Shown: positions 10,129-23,260 of the stretch, piece after piece
Layout: each line of letters starts with the position of its first letter
Numbering within the stretch: the stretch's first letter is position 1
NCBI RefSeq assembly: GCF_014839805.1
Contig: NC_051130.1
Location: 5,518,001 to 5,582,000, forward strand
DNA from: Manduca sexta
Taxonomy: Eukaryota; Arthropoda; Insecta; Lepidoptera; Sphingidae
Reading direction: 5' to 3'
DNA length: 64,000 nucleotides
Made by a program: the position numbers and the translations under genes
The notes under the pieces: model-generated
Database searches by the model: none
What the model was told of the DNA's origin: nothing
What the model saw: only the letters and a program-made list of their open reading frames with translations

Positions 10129-11882
10129 TGAGCTATTTGAGAAATTAAGTAACATTCACTTTAAAAAAAGTTGTATATGGATGAAGTAAGGTAATTTTAG
10201 TAAATTCAAAATGTTCTGAATAAGATTCTGAAATTAGAAACAAAATTTCCGAATGTATAGCCCAGCCTAATGTCTCCAGGAAGACCGAACATATAATACT
10301 TTAAATTCTTTTATTATTTAAAAGCAGCTAAAACGAATTGGTCACCGTCGTACTGGTATTTGTTGAGCCTTTTTAGAACTCCGGTATTGTAACCAAAAAT
10401 GACTACAGTCCAGCTCTACAACTCATTGACGTATAAATAGACATAAAATCTTCTAATAGAATAAAACATATTTAAATTGAAATATAATATCAAAAACTAT
10501 AAAAAAATAAAATTGTCGATGTAAATTAAATAGATGCAAACATACATTAGGGCGGACTAAGGACAGGGGATGGGTCCGAGTGACCGCGCGCGTTATCGGT
10601 TACATCGGCCCGTTCGATTAACAAAGAGTTTAGCCCGCCGCCGCGCCATTTGTGTTTTTCCGTGCAGACAAATCGGCAACAATAAAGCGTGGCCTTCCTT
10701 CACAATGGGCGCACGCATGGCCTGCTTTTAATTTGCCCAACGTATATATCGGATCGCGCGCTCCGCTGGGGATCGCTAAAAACACTCCCCGGAAAATCCC
10801 ACCGGTCGCCTGAAAGCTCTCTATTTAAAGGCTCTTGTCTGTTTTTAATACGGCTATTTTTATTGCGTGTGTAAATTTCCCGTGCCGGTTTTATTTTCGT
10901 ACAAACAGATCGGATACGATCCGTCGCGATCGATTACGCATCAAATCTCGTCATATTTCGAGATGATACGCCGGAGTCGAAAGTAATTAGAAGCTCGTAG
11001 CTTCTCAGGCGTACGATGTTTTGTTGATAATTCAATAATCCGGCCTCGAGGCGGATCTCTTTTCAAGACGCCTCTTGTCAGCCTCCCCCGCCACCCGCGC
11101 GCCCCCCCTCCACGCCCTTGGCCCCTCAACCAAATTCCGATAGCATTCTTATGTAATCAGTTGTCCTGTTTTTTTCATTTCCTACACAATATTTAATGGC
11201 GATAAAGTATCTCGCAAAAAGTTATTCCTACTGCCGAATATTGCCCCGATACAAATAAAGTTAAATTGGCAAAGTTGCCGAACGCTAGCGAGATATAGGT
11301 GACATCCATTACGATTCTTAAAATTATTTTACAAACATAAATTAGTTTACGCGACCGTTAAATGTAAGCCAACTTTATTGCGTCTCTGTTATGACTACAT
11401 ACTGTTATTATTCTCGGTGTATTTCAGAGTAAAGCTGGCAATAAAATAAGACTAATTTGTAGTCTTTACTTTTAAGTGAAAAATATTGGCGGGGCTAGTT
11501 GTGGGTGGACCACGTGGGATGCGCGAGGGGAAAGTGTTACCAGCGTATGTGGGGAAATGGAACAATTAATTAAATTAGCACGCTAGAGCATTTCCACGCG
11601 GCGCGGTTGCCAGGTAGCCGGCGTTCCGGTAAAATATGGCAGAGTATTCCAGCAACAGCCGGTATTATGAAAGGTCTATATTGTTGGACTATTACAATTT
11701 GGTAGATATTTAGGATAGCCTACCAGATAGCGAATGTATGGCATCTTTCTTTCTTTTTTATTTCCATGCAAATGGTTTTATTATTGGTTAAAGCAAACTA
11801 TTGGTATTTATTTTTATATGAAATTTACTTTTTATTTAAATTTGCGTTTTTTAGAAGTTTGTCGAACAATTAGCAAATTGTT
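10129..11882. other. AT-rich stretch with a GC-rich island at about 10550-11130
   Basis: No exon was identified. The island 10550-11130 contains several C+G-rich blocks (CCCGCCGCCGCGCCATTTG near 10635; a C-rich run near 11080-11120) interrupted by AT-rich sequence, and a second patch lies at about 11490-11640. Small open frames here (10689-10874 plus, 10941-11129 minus) have biased, low-complexity translations and look like by-products of composition. A conserved non-coding or regulatory role is possible but unproven. Confidence 0.4.
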
Positions 11883-12020
11883 TTCTTATGATTACACGAA
11901 CGTTGGACATTGAAATAAAGACAGTTCGCGCCGTGATCATAAAGGCTGCAGTCTTTGAAACGTCAGACAATTATTATAAAAACCGCGATGAAATCCGAAA
12001 ATTAGTTTTATTGTGAAATT
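11883..12020 (+). repeat. dispersed hairpin-type repeat, diverged copy
   Basis: Collinear with 54882-55050: both read TTCTTATG, then ACACGAACGTTGGACATTGA or near variants, then CGTGATCATAAAGGCTGC, then CTTTGAAACGTC, then ACCGCGAT, then AATCCGAAAATTAG. In this copy the terminal inverted arms have decayed, and the ends pair only partly. It is non-coding. The better-preserved copy shows that this is a foldback non-autonomous element. Confidence 0.65.
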
Positions 12021-12856
12021 AACACATTTTGAAAAGTATCACTTTAACCCTCTGCAGTAGCAATACTTATTAAAATTGAATAACCAATAATCCTAGAGGA
12101 TATATTTATCATAACCGATAACCGGTATAATTGGCACATTGGTGCAGTCCGGGACGGCGAGTTGTCTAATCCACTTACTGGGGTCCAAGCGACCGCGCCC
12201 GCCCATTTGTCATACGCCATCGGCCACTCCATTCGTTATCGAACGACTTTATTGCCAAACGTAATTTATACCTTATATGGTTTACAGTAAACGCAAATTG
12301 CATTGAAGAAGTTCGCTGCAAGGTGCGGATTAAAGGTGCTTTTAGGGCATTGTGTGGTGATCTTCGAAATTAATTCTTTGATGTAATTAATAACTGCGAT
12401 ATGTTACCATGTTGCTAATGTTTAGATGGATTATTCGTTTGCATATAGGTCGTAGTTAGTTATTCAAACATTTTTAGAAGTATGTTAAGCCGATGCGATA
12501 TGCGCGAACTCCATCTTATAGCTTAATAAAAAAAATATTACTATTCTGTATAAAAATATGTCATCTGACTCATTTTCTTGATAACGTGACAATGAACGAG
12601 TTTTGACACAATACTTTATAGCTTTGTGTTAAGTCAATTAATTCGTTAATTCGAATTATTTAGGTCACGTCACTCAAGTGCAATTTTCGACTGACACATT
12701 ACTTACATTGTACAAGCTTTAGTCTAAATTGAAAAATAATTTCCCAGTCACGTTTTCTATTTTAGAAATCCCAATATTTCATGTCCCAGTATTAGAAAAT
12801 TCCCTGTTTTAGATATTCATGATATATAGCCAGAAAATAAACAGGTCGGTAAACCA
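12021..12856. other. no gene seen
   Basis: AT-rich apart from a short GC-richer patch around 12140-12240. No coding exon, RNA gene or complete element was recognised. Confidence 0.45.
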
Positions 12857-13080
12857 AATAAAGAAAGAAAGAAAGACGTTTATTGTTGGAAACAATAATA
12901 AATTGTTATTTAAAATTGTTTAAATAAAAGAATAAAATTTATATAAAACTTGTACAAAATTCTAATTATTGCACCAACAATAGGCCCCCATTCAGCTATG
13001 TGCTGCAGTAAGTAATACTGCAGCGCTGGTTTTCAGTGGGAAACCTGGATGACGTACAGGCGTCCAGTTGGCAGATATAT
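12857..13080 (-). repeat. retroelement-like repeat with (GAAA)n edge
   Basis: Starts with AAAGAAAGAAAGAAAGACG and continues GTTTATTGTTGGAA, then CACCAACAATAGGCCCCC, then ACTGCAGCGCTG, then GACGTACAGGCGTCCAGTTG. The simple-repeat edge read on the minus strand would be a (TTTC)n tail, so this is probably a minus-strand copy of a non-LTR element or SINE 3' end. I recall this block layout from other lepidopteran sequence but cannot name the family. Confidence 0.5.
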
Positions 13081-15586
13081 AAAAAAATAATAATTATTAT
13101 AACTAATAAAATAAAGTAATTAAAATGTTAACACAAACAATCACACTTGAACGTAGTGATGCGTGACAAACCGATAAGAATGTATAATATATGTACGGGA
13201 ATAAATGTGCATATTCATGCCAATGCCATCAAATGTCCATGATCATCGCCGCCCATACACATCCACAATACTAAAAGATTCGTCGATTTGTTGTCGGCTT
13301 TTGAGGTAAGAAAAGACATTGTTCTGAAAGGACCTAAACTATAATGTTTTACTTATAAATTTACATAATATTATAGTATCGCACCTATCTATTAATCTTG
13401 TAGTGACTAGACATGACGTGTAAAGCTCAACAAAATTAGTATACATTAAAAATAACGGGCAATTTACATGAAATTACACGGTTATACACACGCAAGCTGT
13501 TTTCGGATCGTCTAAATAAAATCATAATGTGAAATGTCAATATAAGTCACCAGTGCTAATTCTGATTCCGTGCCTGTCGCCCACTCCGCTAATGTGACAA
13601 TGAACGCTACAACACCAGAATTACTTTATACCTTCGTGTAGACTCATTAGTCGATTAACCTTTTTCGTTTGAATTAATTACGATGAGTTGAATGTTTTAT
13701 GTTTATTGTGATGGACTGTTCGTGCTAGTACGACCCACATTGTTTAATTGTAGTGGCTTAGTTTTGTTAAGAGATACTTTTTAAATGGTTGGTATATTAA
13801 TGTCAATGAATGTGTTGAAAGATATTAATTTAGACGTCTCGAATTTTGTCTTGATTGAAAATTATTTTTATTTCGATATCTAACATTCACTTAAACGTAA
13901 ATCAGAGATTATTGATTAATAATAGATAGTAATAAAAATAATATAGCTTGTAAGTTTTAATATATGAAACATATAAAATGCTATTACAAAATTTAAGACA
14001 ATAACTCGTCTTATCCAAAGTAATAGGTCATACTAATTTTAAGATTCGGTATAAAAGTAAAGCCGACATTTATCAATTGGCCATTGAACAAAAAAATTGC
14101 AGTATCGGTCCAGCAAATACAGAAGTAACATAAGAAGTGCGTTTAACGATTGGGGACCTATTTTCCGGCTCAATCATCCACTTGAGACGGGCCGTTGTCT
14201 GCGACCGCACGAGGCTTTCATCGACTATCGACATCGATGATTACGAAGCGAGCACAACCCTAGCTATACGATATTAGGGTTCTTTGTTTCATTATAGGAG
14301 AAATCGATGTGTTATTGATTTTCAACAGAATTTAAAAGAGCATAATGTACTCTTATGGCTAAGTTAAAACTTTAGCAAGTCTAAAGTGAGTAGACTGTCG
14401 ATGATTAATATAATACTTATATGTTATTTCATTATAAAACATTTACGAGTTCACATATGCGTATGGTACAATATTTTTTTTAAACATGTAAGATTGCATA
14501 TGAATACGTACAGATAATTCATATTATACATACTAATTATCACATAAACCATTAATTTTTATTAAAAATAATTGATTTCAGTTTAGGAAAAGTTTGTTAT
14601 ATTTAACCGAATTAGCGTAAACATTTCCACAATACGCATTGTGGCTTCAAAATAAACAGAAATGCCAATAAGATTAAAACTGGTCGGATTTTCAGGAAAC
14701 TCGCTGCGAGAGCTCTTATTCAATATAAATACTTACCTATCATTGGAATGAATATTAGATTTCACTATCGCGACAGAGGAATCTATGGAGATGGTAGAAA
14801 ATTTTTAGAAATACATTTTTCAATTATTACGAAAATAGGTTTAGGTTTTAGTTATAAAATTCAATAATGATATTAAATTATGCATGAGCTATGATATTAT
14901 TATGTGAAACAAGATAGAAGCAGTAGTTTTTGGATTATAATATTCCTTTTTTACTTTTTGATTATTATTAGTACCGTATAAATGCTTATATTATAATATT
15001 TTCCAAATAAATATTACTTAGTAGATAAATACGCGTATAAATAATAACATTAAAAAGAAATTAAATCACTTGAGAATTAAAACTAATTCGTACTGAAAAA
15101 CCGTACTTACAATTACTTTTTTTTAAATAATTTTAGTTGGTCGCGACTCCACGGCACTTGTAGTTTGCCGTTCGGTTGTTTAGGGGCGTCGAGTTTCCCC
15201 TATTGATTACCCAAAAAGCGGAAAATAAAATTGTCTTCGTACAGCCGTAATATAATACCGCGTCGGATGGGCTCCCGAATTCATCACGAATACAAACCAA
15301 ACCTGCCCCACGGTAGTTCCCCGTGTGACCACTTAGATGAATTAAATTTTCAGTTTTCCCTTAGTTTCATTGTTATCTATTGTTTTAATTTCCTACGCTA
15401 AGCTATACATGATTCTGAAGATTTGGAACGCTTTTTTATTGATAATTAGGTACACCAACAGCATTACATATTACATCAATCAATATTAAAAAAAGCAATA
15501 AGGTACAGCATCTGATATGTGTGCTACTAATAGGTGAACACAGCTTTAATTCCTCTAAAAGGTTCATAATATGTTCGCTGTAATCT
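13081..15586. other. very AT-rich stretch, no gene seen
   Basis: Long AT-rich DNA, especially 14400-15120, with frequent stops. No exon, RNA gene or complete mobile element was recognised. Confidence 0.5.
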
Positions 15587-15850
15587 AACCCCTTTATTCA
15601 TAAACGTTTTTTATCTAAGGACGGAGTAAAGCTGTGATAACAAGCCTGTTTCTCAGTGCCCAACGGCACTGAGAAATGGACATAGGGCCGTTGTGATTGG
15701 TTATTGTTGTTGTATTTCAATATTAGCCAATCACAACGGCCCTACGTCTACGCACTGCGAAGACTGCCATGCCGTCAGCACTGAGAAACAGACTTGTTAT
15801 CACAGCCTTACTCGGTCGTTAGATAAAAAACGTCTATGAATAAGGGGGTA
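15587..15850. mobile_element. foldback MITE with long terminal inverted repeats
   Basis: A 264-bp element whose left arm (ACCCCTTTATTCATAAACG, then TTTTTTATCTAAGGACGGAG, then GCTGTGATAACAAGCCTGTT, then TCTCAGTG) is the imperfect inverse of its right arm (CACTGAGAAACAGACTTG, then TTATCACAGCC, then ACTCGGTCGTTAGATAAAAA, then GTCTATGAATAAGGGGGT). The inner part also pairs: AGGGCCGTTGTGATTGG against CCAATCACAACGGCCCT, around a loop of about 30 bp rich in TTGTTG. TA lies at each outer edge, which fits TA-targeting elements. There is no coding capacity. Confidence 0.82.
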
Positions 15851-16473
15851 AATCTTTACAACAATGGCAATATGATAGGTAGTGTAAAGATAACAAAAAG
15901 ATGTCATTTATTATTATTGCATGAGTCTTAGGGTTTAAAAATGAAACCCGAAATAATATAATCTAACCCGTTATATACCGTTATAATTATCTTACGCTAT
16001 GATTCTGAAACAATATCTAAAAAAAAAAATTCTATTGATCTATTTTGAATGTTTTTAAAATGTTTATGCATAAGCGGACTTAATGCCTCATTAAGTATTA
16101 ATTATTACATATTATTCTGCATTGTATCTATAAAAGCGAAAACTTCAAACATTTCACCTTTAATATAAATTCAGTGGTTGATAGAAAATGCAGCGCAGGC
16201 GAGGCGACGTCGCGGCTTGCAAACTTCGTCGCCCGCAATCTTTATCGAATAAAGCAGTTTAGTAAACTACTGCCGAAACCAGCAGCACATCCCCTCCGTT
16301 TATTATCTATTTATGAACAAATTTAAATAGAGCGAAGATTGCTCTTGCTAGCTGTATGTGCTTTGGTTTTGACTTCAAATTTTGACGGGACTTGTAAAAT
16401 TTGGTGAAATGTATACGAGATAGAGACTTTTTGCTATTTTATCTTTAACACCGGTTGGATATGACTGTAAACA
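15851..16473. other. AT-rich stretch, no gene seen
   Basis: Includes a poly-A run near 16020 and a GC-richer patch at about 16190-16290 (GGCGAGGCGACGTCGCGGC). No coding feature was recognised. Confidence 0.45.
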
Positions 16474-16644
16474 CTAGTGGCGAAAAGTGAAATTTTCCGA
16501 GGGGGAACCCGACACTACATATAGGTACTACCTATATATACATAAGTGCAGTCTGCAAATCGTTATAATGATAATCAGATTCTACATAAATTCTATTGAA
16601 AGGGAAGCCGCAGGAATCGAGTTATATGAACCATTTGCCACTGG
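16474..16644. mobile_element. short inverted-repeat element (MITE-like), copy 2
   Basis: Begins CTAGTGGCGAAAAGTGAAAT and ends CCATTTGCCACTGG. The terminal sequence and the following GTGAAATTTTCC block match the element at 8918-9071, but the interior differs. One edge mismatch lies in each arm. It is a degraded relative with no coding capacity. Confidence 0.5.
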
Positions 16645-17719
16645 TTAACACAATCTCATATAAATGTATGTTAATCGTTATTCTTACATTTCTTAGACGG
16701 CAACCCGAAGCCCCAAACGAGTCTTTTCGTTGTTTTCATTTCATTATTTAAAAATACCTGACTCCATAATATTGAGGAATGATCGCTTACTATCGATCGA
16801 TTTATTGGTCATTTGTTTAACTTTAAATAACCTTTGTTAATTTGTATTCATAAGTTCTATGGCAAACAACAAAGGTATTATTTATAATTCCTTTATACTC
16901 CATTACTGTGGTAATAAACAATAAAAAGCAAATCATTAAAAATAAAACTGCAGTCTTTATTAACTAAAAAATCACGTGGCGAGGAAAAATTGAGGCAGTG
17001 TCATATAGCTTCAAGTATCCGCGAAGTAATATTTTGATGTTCATAATAACTGAAGAAGAGGAGGGTGCGTGGGGTTCCGGATTTATTTGGTTTTTATTAC
17101 TTTTTTACGGGCCCAGAGGACGCCCGTATGGGTCTTGCTAACAGCGTGTTATGTTACGACCCGTTATTATTATACCCTAACAGATAGGCTCTTCTTTGTT
17201 AATGTTAAAAAAATATACTTCACTAGTGAACTTTCAGTGCAAAATATGAAATATGGTAATTTGTGACATTTTTTTAGCTAAAGAGTTGGTATATGGAATT
17301 TCTCGCTATTTCTGTGTTAAATAACACCTCATTTCCAAAAATTACGGAAACATTGGTAATCGACTATATTTTACAGTTGTGTGTATACTTAAAACTTAAC
17401 GCACAAGTCTTTCATGTATGAAAAATCTGGAAATAGTGTCCAAACAGCTGATTATATATTATATTCTTACATTCTTAATATATAGCTCATTCTCATACTG
17501 AACAACTGGTCTGGGAAGGCCTAGACAACTCTTACATAATACTGTATTAACAAAAATAATAGTAAAAACGTAATCTTATCTTAACCAAACGTTATGGCGA
17601 TAAAGTCTATCCAGATTCCCGCTTTTATAGCTAGTTGAATTTTATCGTCACTGCATTTACGATTTTAAATTGATGTTTTCTGAAACTACAGACTGCTGGA
17701 TATGCGGTATATTATTTAG
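16645..17719. other. no gene seen
   Basis: AT-rich sequence. A 65-codon open frame at 17069-17266 (+) shows no recognisable feature. Nothing else is supported. Confidence 0.45.
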
Positions 17720-17880
17720 TAAGATGGTAGTCGGTTTTGTGGCAAAAATCGCGGATTGTAGATCGAGAGGTTCTTGGTTCGATTCCCAGTTTAAATAGCC
17801 CTCGGAATAGGTTCATTAGTTTTCCTAAGATTGGACCAAAAGGGGGTTGACAGCAGATGAATAGGCGATAGTAATTATTA
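17720..17880 (+). repeat. possible tRNA-derived SINE fragment
   Basis: Contains a B-box-like GGTTCGATTCCCAG at 17776-17789. Upstream lies GGTAGTCGGTTTTGTGG, which loosely resembles an A box at a plausible spacing. The sequence does not fold as a full tRNA cloverleaf and lacks the body of the SINE at 8040, so it would be a different, decayed family. The B box alone is weak evidence. Confidence 0.35.
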
Positions 17881-20102
17881 AGGCAAATCCATTCTTTGAC
17901 TGAAAATATTGCGTGAAAACTATCTACGCATTAGAACGGAATAAAGGCAAGTGATAGAAAATTAATACATAAGTCTTAAATATTTTGTATACGATGTGTT
18001 TATAGCATAACTATAAGTTATCACATGAATAAGGTTAAATAAAGAATAACCCTCTTACGTTTATTTTCTCATTTGTTTTAACTGCAAAAAAACGAAATAG
18101 AAAAAAATCTGTCAGACACCACTAATAGAATAAGTCGACTAATATAAGACAAAACAACGCAATAAACCAAATGATTTCAACAAATCCCTAAATCCAACCA
18201 AAATAAATAAACGTGTTAAAGATTCTAATTCCATTAATACAAGACCCTAACACTGTAACACGAGTTTTATGTAACATTTTATCAAGGCGTTTACACTCTG
18301 TGCCGTTACCCTTCTCAATAAAACCTTTCACTATCGAAGTTAAAAACCGGAGCGGTGGAGAATGCTTCGATTTAATCCGAAGCATTGTCTGCTTGTTTCA
18401 AGGAGATGTGTGAAATAAAAATAATAGCATTCGCATCGAAAGCAATGGCCGGAACGAGCCGCGAGTGTTGCCTTGTGATAAGACTTGCCGAGGGTTGCGC
18501 TAGGGGCCAAAATGATCCGGGTGTTCATGAAAATCTTGTTATAAAGTGTAATCTATTAGAAGACGTCAGTGTGACTGATTTTAACATCGTCTCAGAATAT
18601 GATTTATTATGCAAAACTTTTGTTTGTATCTAACACTGAAAGCAAATAAGCGAATAGAGCTACTTACTAATTTAACCAACAAATTCCGTAATATGTACAA
18701 ATCTTTTTATAAATCCGTCCACTTTGACCGAAAAGCACAAAACGTAACAGTTGGACAAACAGCGTTTCGCGAGTCGACAAACACGTCTACTCCTAAGTAT
18801 AAACTCCAAATATTACCCTGCGTTATTAATGCAGGAGACTGCGACCGGCCAAAGGACAGCGCTCCGCAAAAAGACCAAAACCAAAACACAATTTAAAAGA
18901 GAATTCTTAAAGAGCGAAGACGTTCCGAGCAAAAAAAAGATAATTTGGACCCGTCTGCGCCCCGGGCTCGCGTTTGTCTTTGCTATTGTGAACTTTTATT
19001 TCGCTCACTTTTATGAATTATTTTTCAGTTGTTTTTATCACCGGTAAATTCAAATGGAAGCTCCGGGCGAAATTTTTAAACCGCCAACCTGTGTTTGCCG
19101 TGGTATATTCTAAAAGGTTCATCAAACAACTGAACTCGCTACTTTGTTGGAATTTAAAGCACATTTTTATATTTTATTTTACACTAAATGGAAGTGCTAC
19201 TTAGTTGAATTGTCTGTGATCTTTTTGCATAAACTATTTATTCTTGCGACACAAAAATATTAGAATGGTTTGCATCACCAATATTACGAGATATCAGTCT
19301 CTTTAATAGAAGATAAAGCTATTATTTAACTTAACAATAAAGATTTCTTTAATAACTATTTTTTTAATATTTTTAAATTCCAATTTTAACAGTGAGTACA
19401 ATAAAAATGCCGAGGAAATAAACAAAAATAAAAACCAATCCGATACCACTATATCAAAGATGGTATAAATGATAATAAATCATTAAAATTTATTCATTTA
19501 CAGGATAGTGAGTAAATTAGTGTCGTGTTTGTCGCGCACACGATACCTTGTTAGTGGCCTTGTCATGGTAATGTGGGAAGTTCGTCTTAAATTATAGAAT
19601 ACGCGTGTTATTACCTCGGCTCCGTAGCATACCGACTAATTGGCACATGAATGTAAGCCAATAATTGCATAATTATTCTGAAACTACATGATTAACGTCT
19701 ACAGCCATTGATTTGTGATACCTCGTAGTAACGCGACACGATTGCATTCCTGTGTGTTGATTTGTATTACAAATTATAATTAATCTATGGCGTTTCAAGT
19801 AGTTCGTTTGTGTAGGAGCCATCTGAGTATCCACATTAGTGTAAATCGTGGTAGGATTGTAAAGTACGGAAATTATTTGTACGATATTTACGAGAAACAC
19901 TATTAGCCCTTATCTGACCTTATGTCTGGTGTGCTAAAGTGTCTTAGACCTGATAGATCAATGGTAAAAAGTTTAACGCAATTTGCACGTAATAATGTAT
20001 TTATACATTTAATTTGAATATATTTAATTATGATCGTGTGGTTGTCTAATTTTGATTTAGCTGCAGTTTGAAAATGAATTAGAAGCATATACGTTTTGTC
20101 CA
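17881..20102. other. no gene recognised
   Basis: Several overlapping open frames of 60-98 codons lie at 18188-19047 on both strands. None resembles a known protein. GC-richer patches at 18440-18540 and 18940-18990 explain the lack of stops. The remainder is AT-rich. Confidence 0.4.
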
Positions 20103-20252
20103 AGAAACGACACCCGAAGAGGATGGGAGACTACGAGTTGACAAGTCTAGTGTAGGGCACCCTCTAGCTAGGTGGAGTAACAATTTGCCAAAGGTATTTG
20201 AGGAGGCCTATGTCCAGCTGTAGGCTAAAATAGAGGCTGATGATGATGATAA
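20103..20252 (+). pseudogene. 3' end of an RTE-like non-LTR retrotransposon, decayed
   Basis: The last part of a retroelement reverse-transcriptase reading frame. In one frame the region around 20160-20223 reads PLARWSNNLPKVFEEAYVQ and then a stop. That is the usual end of the lepidopteran RTE-like polyprotein, where an RW-S/D-D segment is followed some residues later by a motif like MEEAYVQ. The block AGGCCTATGTCCAG and a tail ending in GATGATGATGAT complete the typical 3' end. Only about 150 bp survive. The segment between the RWS and EEAYVQ motifs is shortened, and the upstream part is missing, as expected for 5'-truncated insertions. It is non-functional. Confidence 0.7.
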
Positions 20253-22999
20253 AGATGAAGTAAATAATCACTAAACTGCTAAACACTTCAGCGCTCCTCA
20301 TTCAATAGACGCAAATATCTCCTAAAAATTTAACAAAACATACGTACAAAACAAGAGAAAAACCAAGAAATCGTTTTACTAATATTTACACGCATTGCGA
20401 GCGTGCGGCCGCCCGTGAAGAATGCTCCTTTGGTTCAAACGTTGCAAACAGTACACAGTTGACGAAACGAATGAAAAAGATTCAGTCTACTCTCATCCAA
20501 CAAACGTAAAAGAGATTACCCACGCTCCAACTGCTCTCAACTTGTATAAACAAAAAAGCTCAATTTGCCTGCTTTAAAACAAGGAATAGCACGAAGACGG
20601 CTCACGAATATTAAAAACATTTTAAAAGGACAGCGAGTGAGTGCAAGTTATTTGATTTCGTATTGTGACAAGTGACGCGGATTTAAATAGGGATGTGCCC
20701 AATTTTATTGGAATTAGATTCACAACGAAACTTACAAATAGTTCGGAGAATCCGACGAAAGTTTATTTTATAATTGTTTATGATACGGGATTGATTGTTT
20801 AGGCTTTAACTTCTGCCTAAACAATTTGATAAAATATTCATCATTCTTGGTCATTTACATTTGCTAGTAAGGGCTAGGATTCACCATTTTATTTCCGTGG
20901 GATGTTATTGATTAGGTACATTATAAATCTGGATTTAAATAAATAAACCTACCATCTAAAATATCTATAGTCAAAATATCAGCCACTTATAATCGTCCTT
21001 AAGGCTAAAACCAATAGAACAAAAAACAAAATGCAAAATAATGCGATACATAGTAAAACGAATCAGCAATATTACGGCGCTTAACGTCAGTAAAGTAGTC
21101 CGTGCAGAATCCTTAGCCGTAACGCAATACAGGCCCATTTGCATATCTAACATTGTAAACGATCGCGTTACTACCGCAATATAAAGCGAGTTTTCCACGT
21201 ATTTTTGTATTAAACTCTCCCTCCTCTGATTACACACAAATTGATATAAATTGAATTTTAAACCTAGCTTTACCCGAATCTGCCAGGGCCGTGGGGTGAA
21301 TCAGGCGAGACTGCACAGAATATAAAATAAGTAAACATAAATATTTTTAATATCTCTTTACAGATGATAAATAGAAGCAGGATATTTTAACTTTTAACTT
21401 TTCCGCTTATTTTTAGCAGAAAATAACTAATCGTGAGACTATATAATTGATTGAAAGAGATAAATAACGCACATTATTTCGTCTCATTCAGTACTTGATG
21501 AAAATTTAAATAATTTAGTTTGCAATCGTAAATATAGAGTTTATTACTTATAATGTTGAACAAAGTTAAGTTTTGTAACTACAAAACTGTAAACTGTATA
21601 ACTGTATAACAGTTGTATTTTGTAAATATAACTGTATATCGCACATAATAATTGTAAAACATAATGGATATTAAAATGCTATTCAATAAAGTTATATAAA
21701 ATTTAAACTCGCTCAATAAATAATATTTTTTCTTTTTAAATGTGTTTATAAAAATTCTGACATACCATTCTTCATTTTTACACGGGGGCCCGACTCCCCG
21801 TCTTGCACCCTCCCTGCCTCAAGAGCAGAATGAGTACAAGATGCCGGCACCGCACGCCTAGCGGAAGGGTTATTTGTTAACTGTAGGGTTGTCACGAGCC
21901 AGACATGTATTTTATTTTCCTTTTTTTTTTAAGGGACAAGCAAAAGTTTGTTTTGATATTGTTTTATACGCGATATGCAATGTTCGAATAATGAAAACAG
22001 TTTCAAATATATTAAGGACAATACGGTTAAATGCATTGAATTTCCAATATACATAACTAGAATTACAATGTTTATATCGGTAATAATAACAACTTCTTAA
22101 TTGATTTACATTTAACAACATTTTTTACATATACCTTTATATTTATAAAAAATATTAAAGTGGCTTGCGGTTCTGTGTTATGTCAGGACATGGTTTATCT
22201 GTTTGTCAATTTTCAAACAAATCAACTAAGCAATCTTTGCATTTACTTCTAACAAACATTCAAACATCCTCACAAAGTTTTGAATTAATAATACTTATAA
22301 ATATGGATTAAATTATTTACGAACAAATCTAGACAACCCTGAAACAATTAACACAACGTAATAAGAGCGATGATTTCTTGTCTCAAAACGACCGTTTCAT
22401 AACAAAGTTTGGCCCTTCTCCGGCCCGATTCCATCTACATTCTACTCACTTTGAACAATTTTATAGCACTTGATGATCTCCGGAGATTGTCACATGATTT
22501 GTGTAAACGATTTGCGATGATTTCTGCAGCCCCTTATAATTCAGGGACTAATATTTTTTATAAATAAGTACGTATTGTTTATGTTTTCTAGATAACTAAC
22601 TACGTTTAAGCCTAAAACTAAAAGCAGTGCAGCCAATCTTATTGATCGTTTACTCTCGGTCCCGATACAATCGAATCGAAATGATATATTTTTTTATAAT
22701 TACGAAACTGGTCGTACACAGTACAAAATTTACAAAAGTAAAGAATTACATATTAGGTTCATTGACAAAAGTGAACAACCTTCTTGGCGTGAACACAACA
22801 TGTATAAATATTTAAAATATTTTACGTAATAAATGTTCACGCTGTTCGACATAATGTATATGCATTAACTACTATCGATTTAGTTATTGCCACGAACCGC
22901 GCTATAAAAAACCCAAAAATTTCCGCGATCATATTTTATCCTAAAACTGCATAAAAATAATAATGAAAGGCGAGGAGCGTCAGCATGGGTGTACATTAG
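20253..22999. other. AT-rich stretch, no gene seen
   Basis: No exon or RNA gene recognised. A short internally repetitive patch (CTGTATAA repeated) lies at 21590-21620, and a C-rich patch at about 21780-21860. Confidence 0.45.
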
Positions 23000-23260
23000 T
23001 GGTATAGTTCCTTGTTCGGACCGCGATTCTATTGCATTACTGCGGGAAGCCCGCCTTTATTGCTCAATTTGACTTTATTTAACGCAATTCGCAGGCGGCT
23101 GGCGGGTGGGGGGTCTGCCCCCCGTCTCGGGCTGACGGCGAACAGATGAGGTCCCACTTCAATCCACTTAGCACGCGGCAAACCGGTGATCGCAATCTAC
23201 GCGCTTACACACCGAAAGCTTTCGGTGTTCCTTTGCGGGAATGTGGTCAAAGTCTTGCTA
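23000..23260. promoter_or_regulatory. GC-rich island with a perfect palindrome (candidate regulatory)
   Basis: GC-rich block in AT-rich DNA: GGCGGCTGGCGGGTGGGGGG (about 23094) is followed by CTGCCCCCCGTCTCGGGCTG. At 23209-23228 the 20 bases ACACCGAAAG/CTTTCGGTGT form a perfect palindrome. There is no open frame of note. It could be a conserved regulatory element or a remnant of a GC-rich repeat. Function is inference only. Confidence 0.22.
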
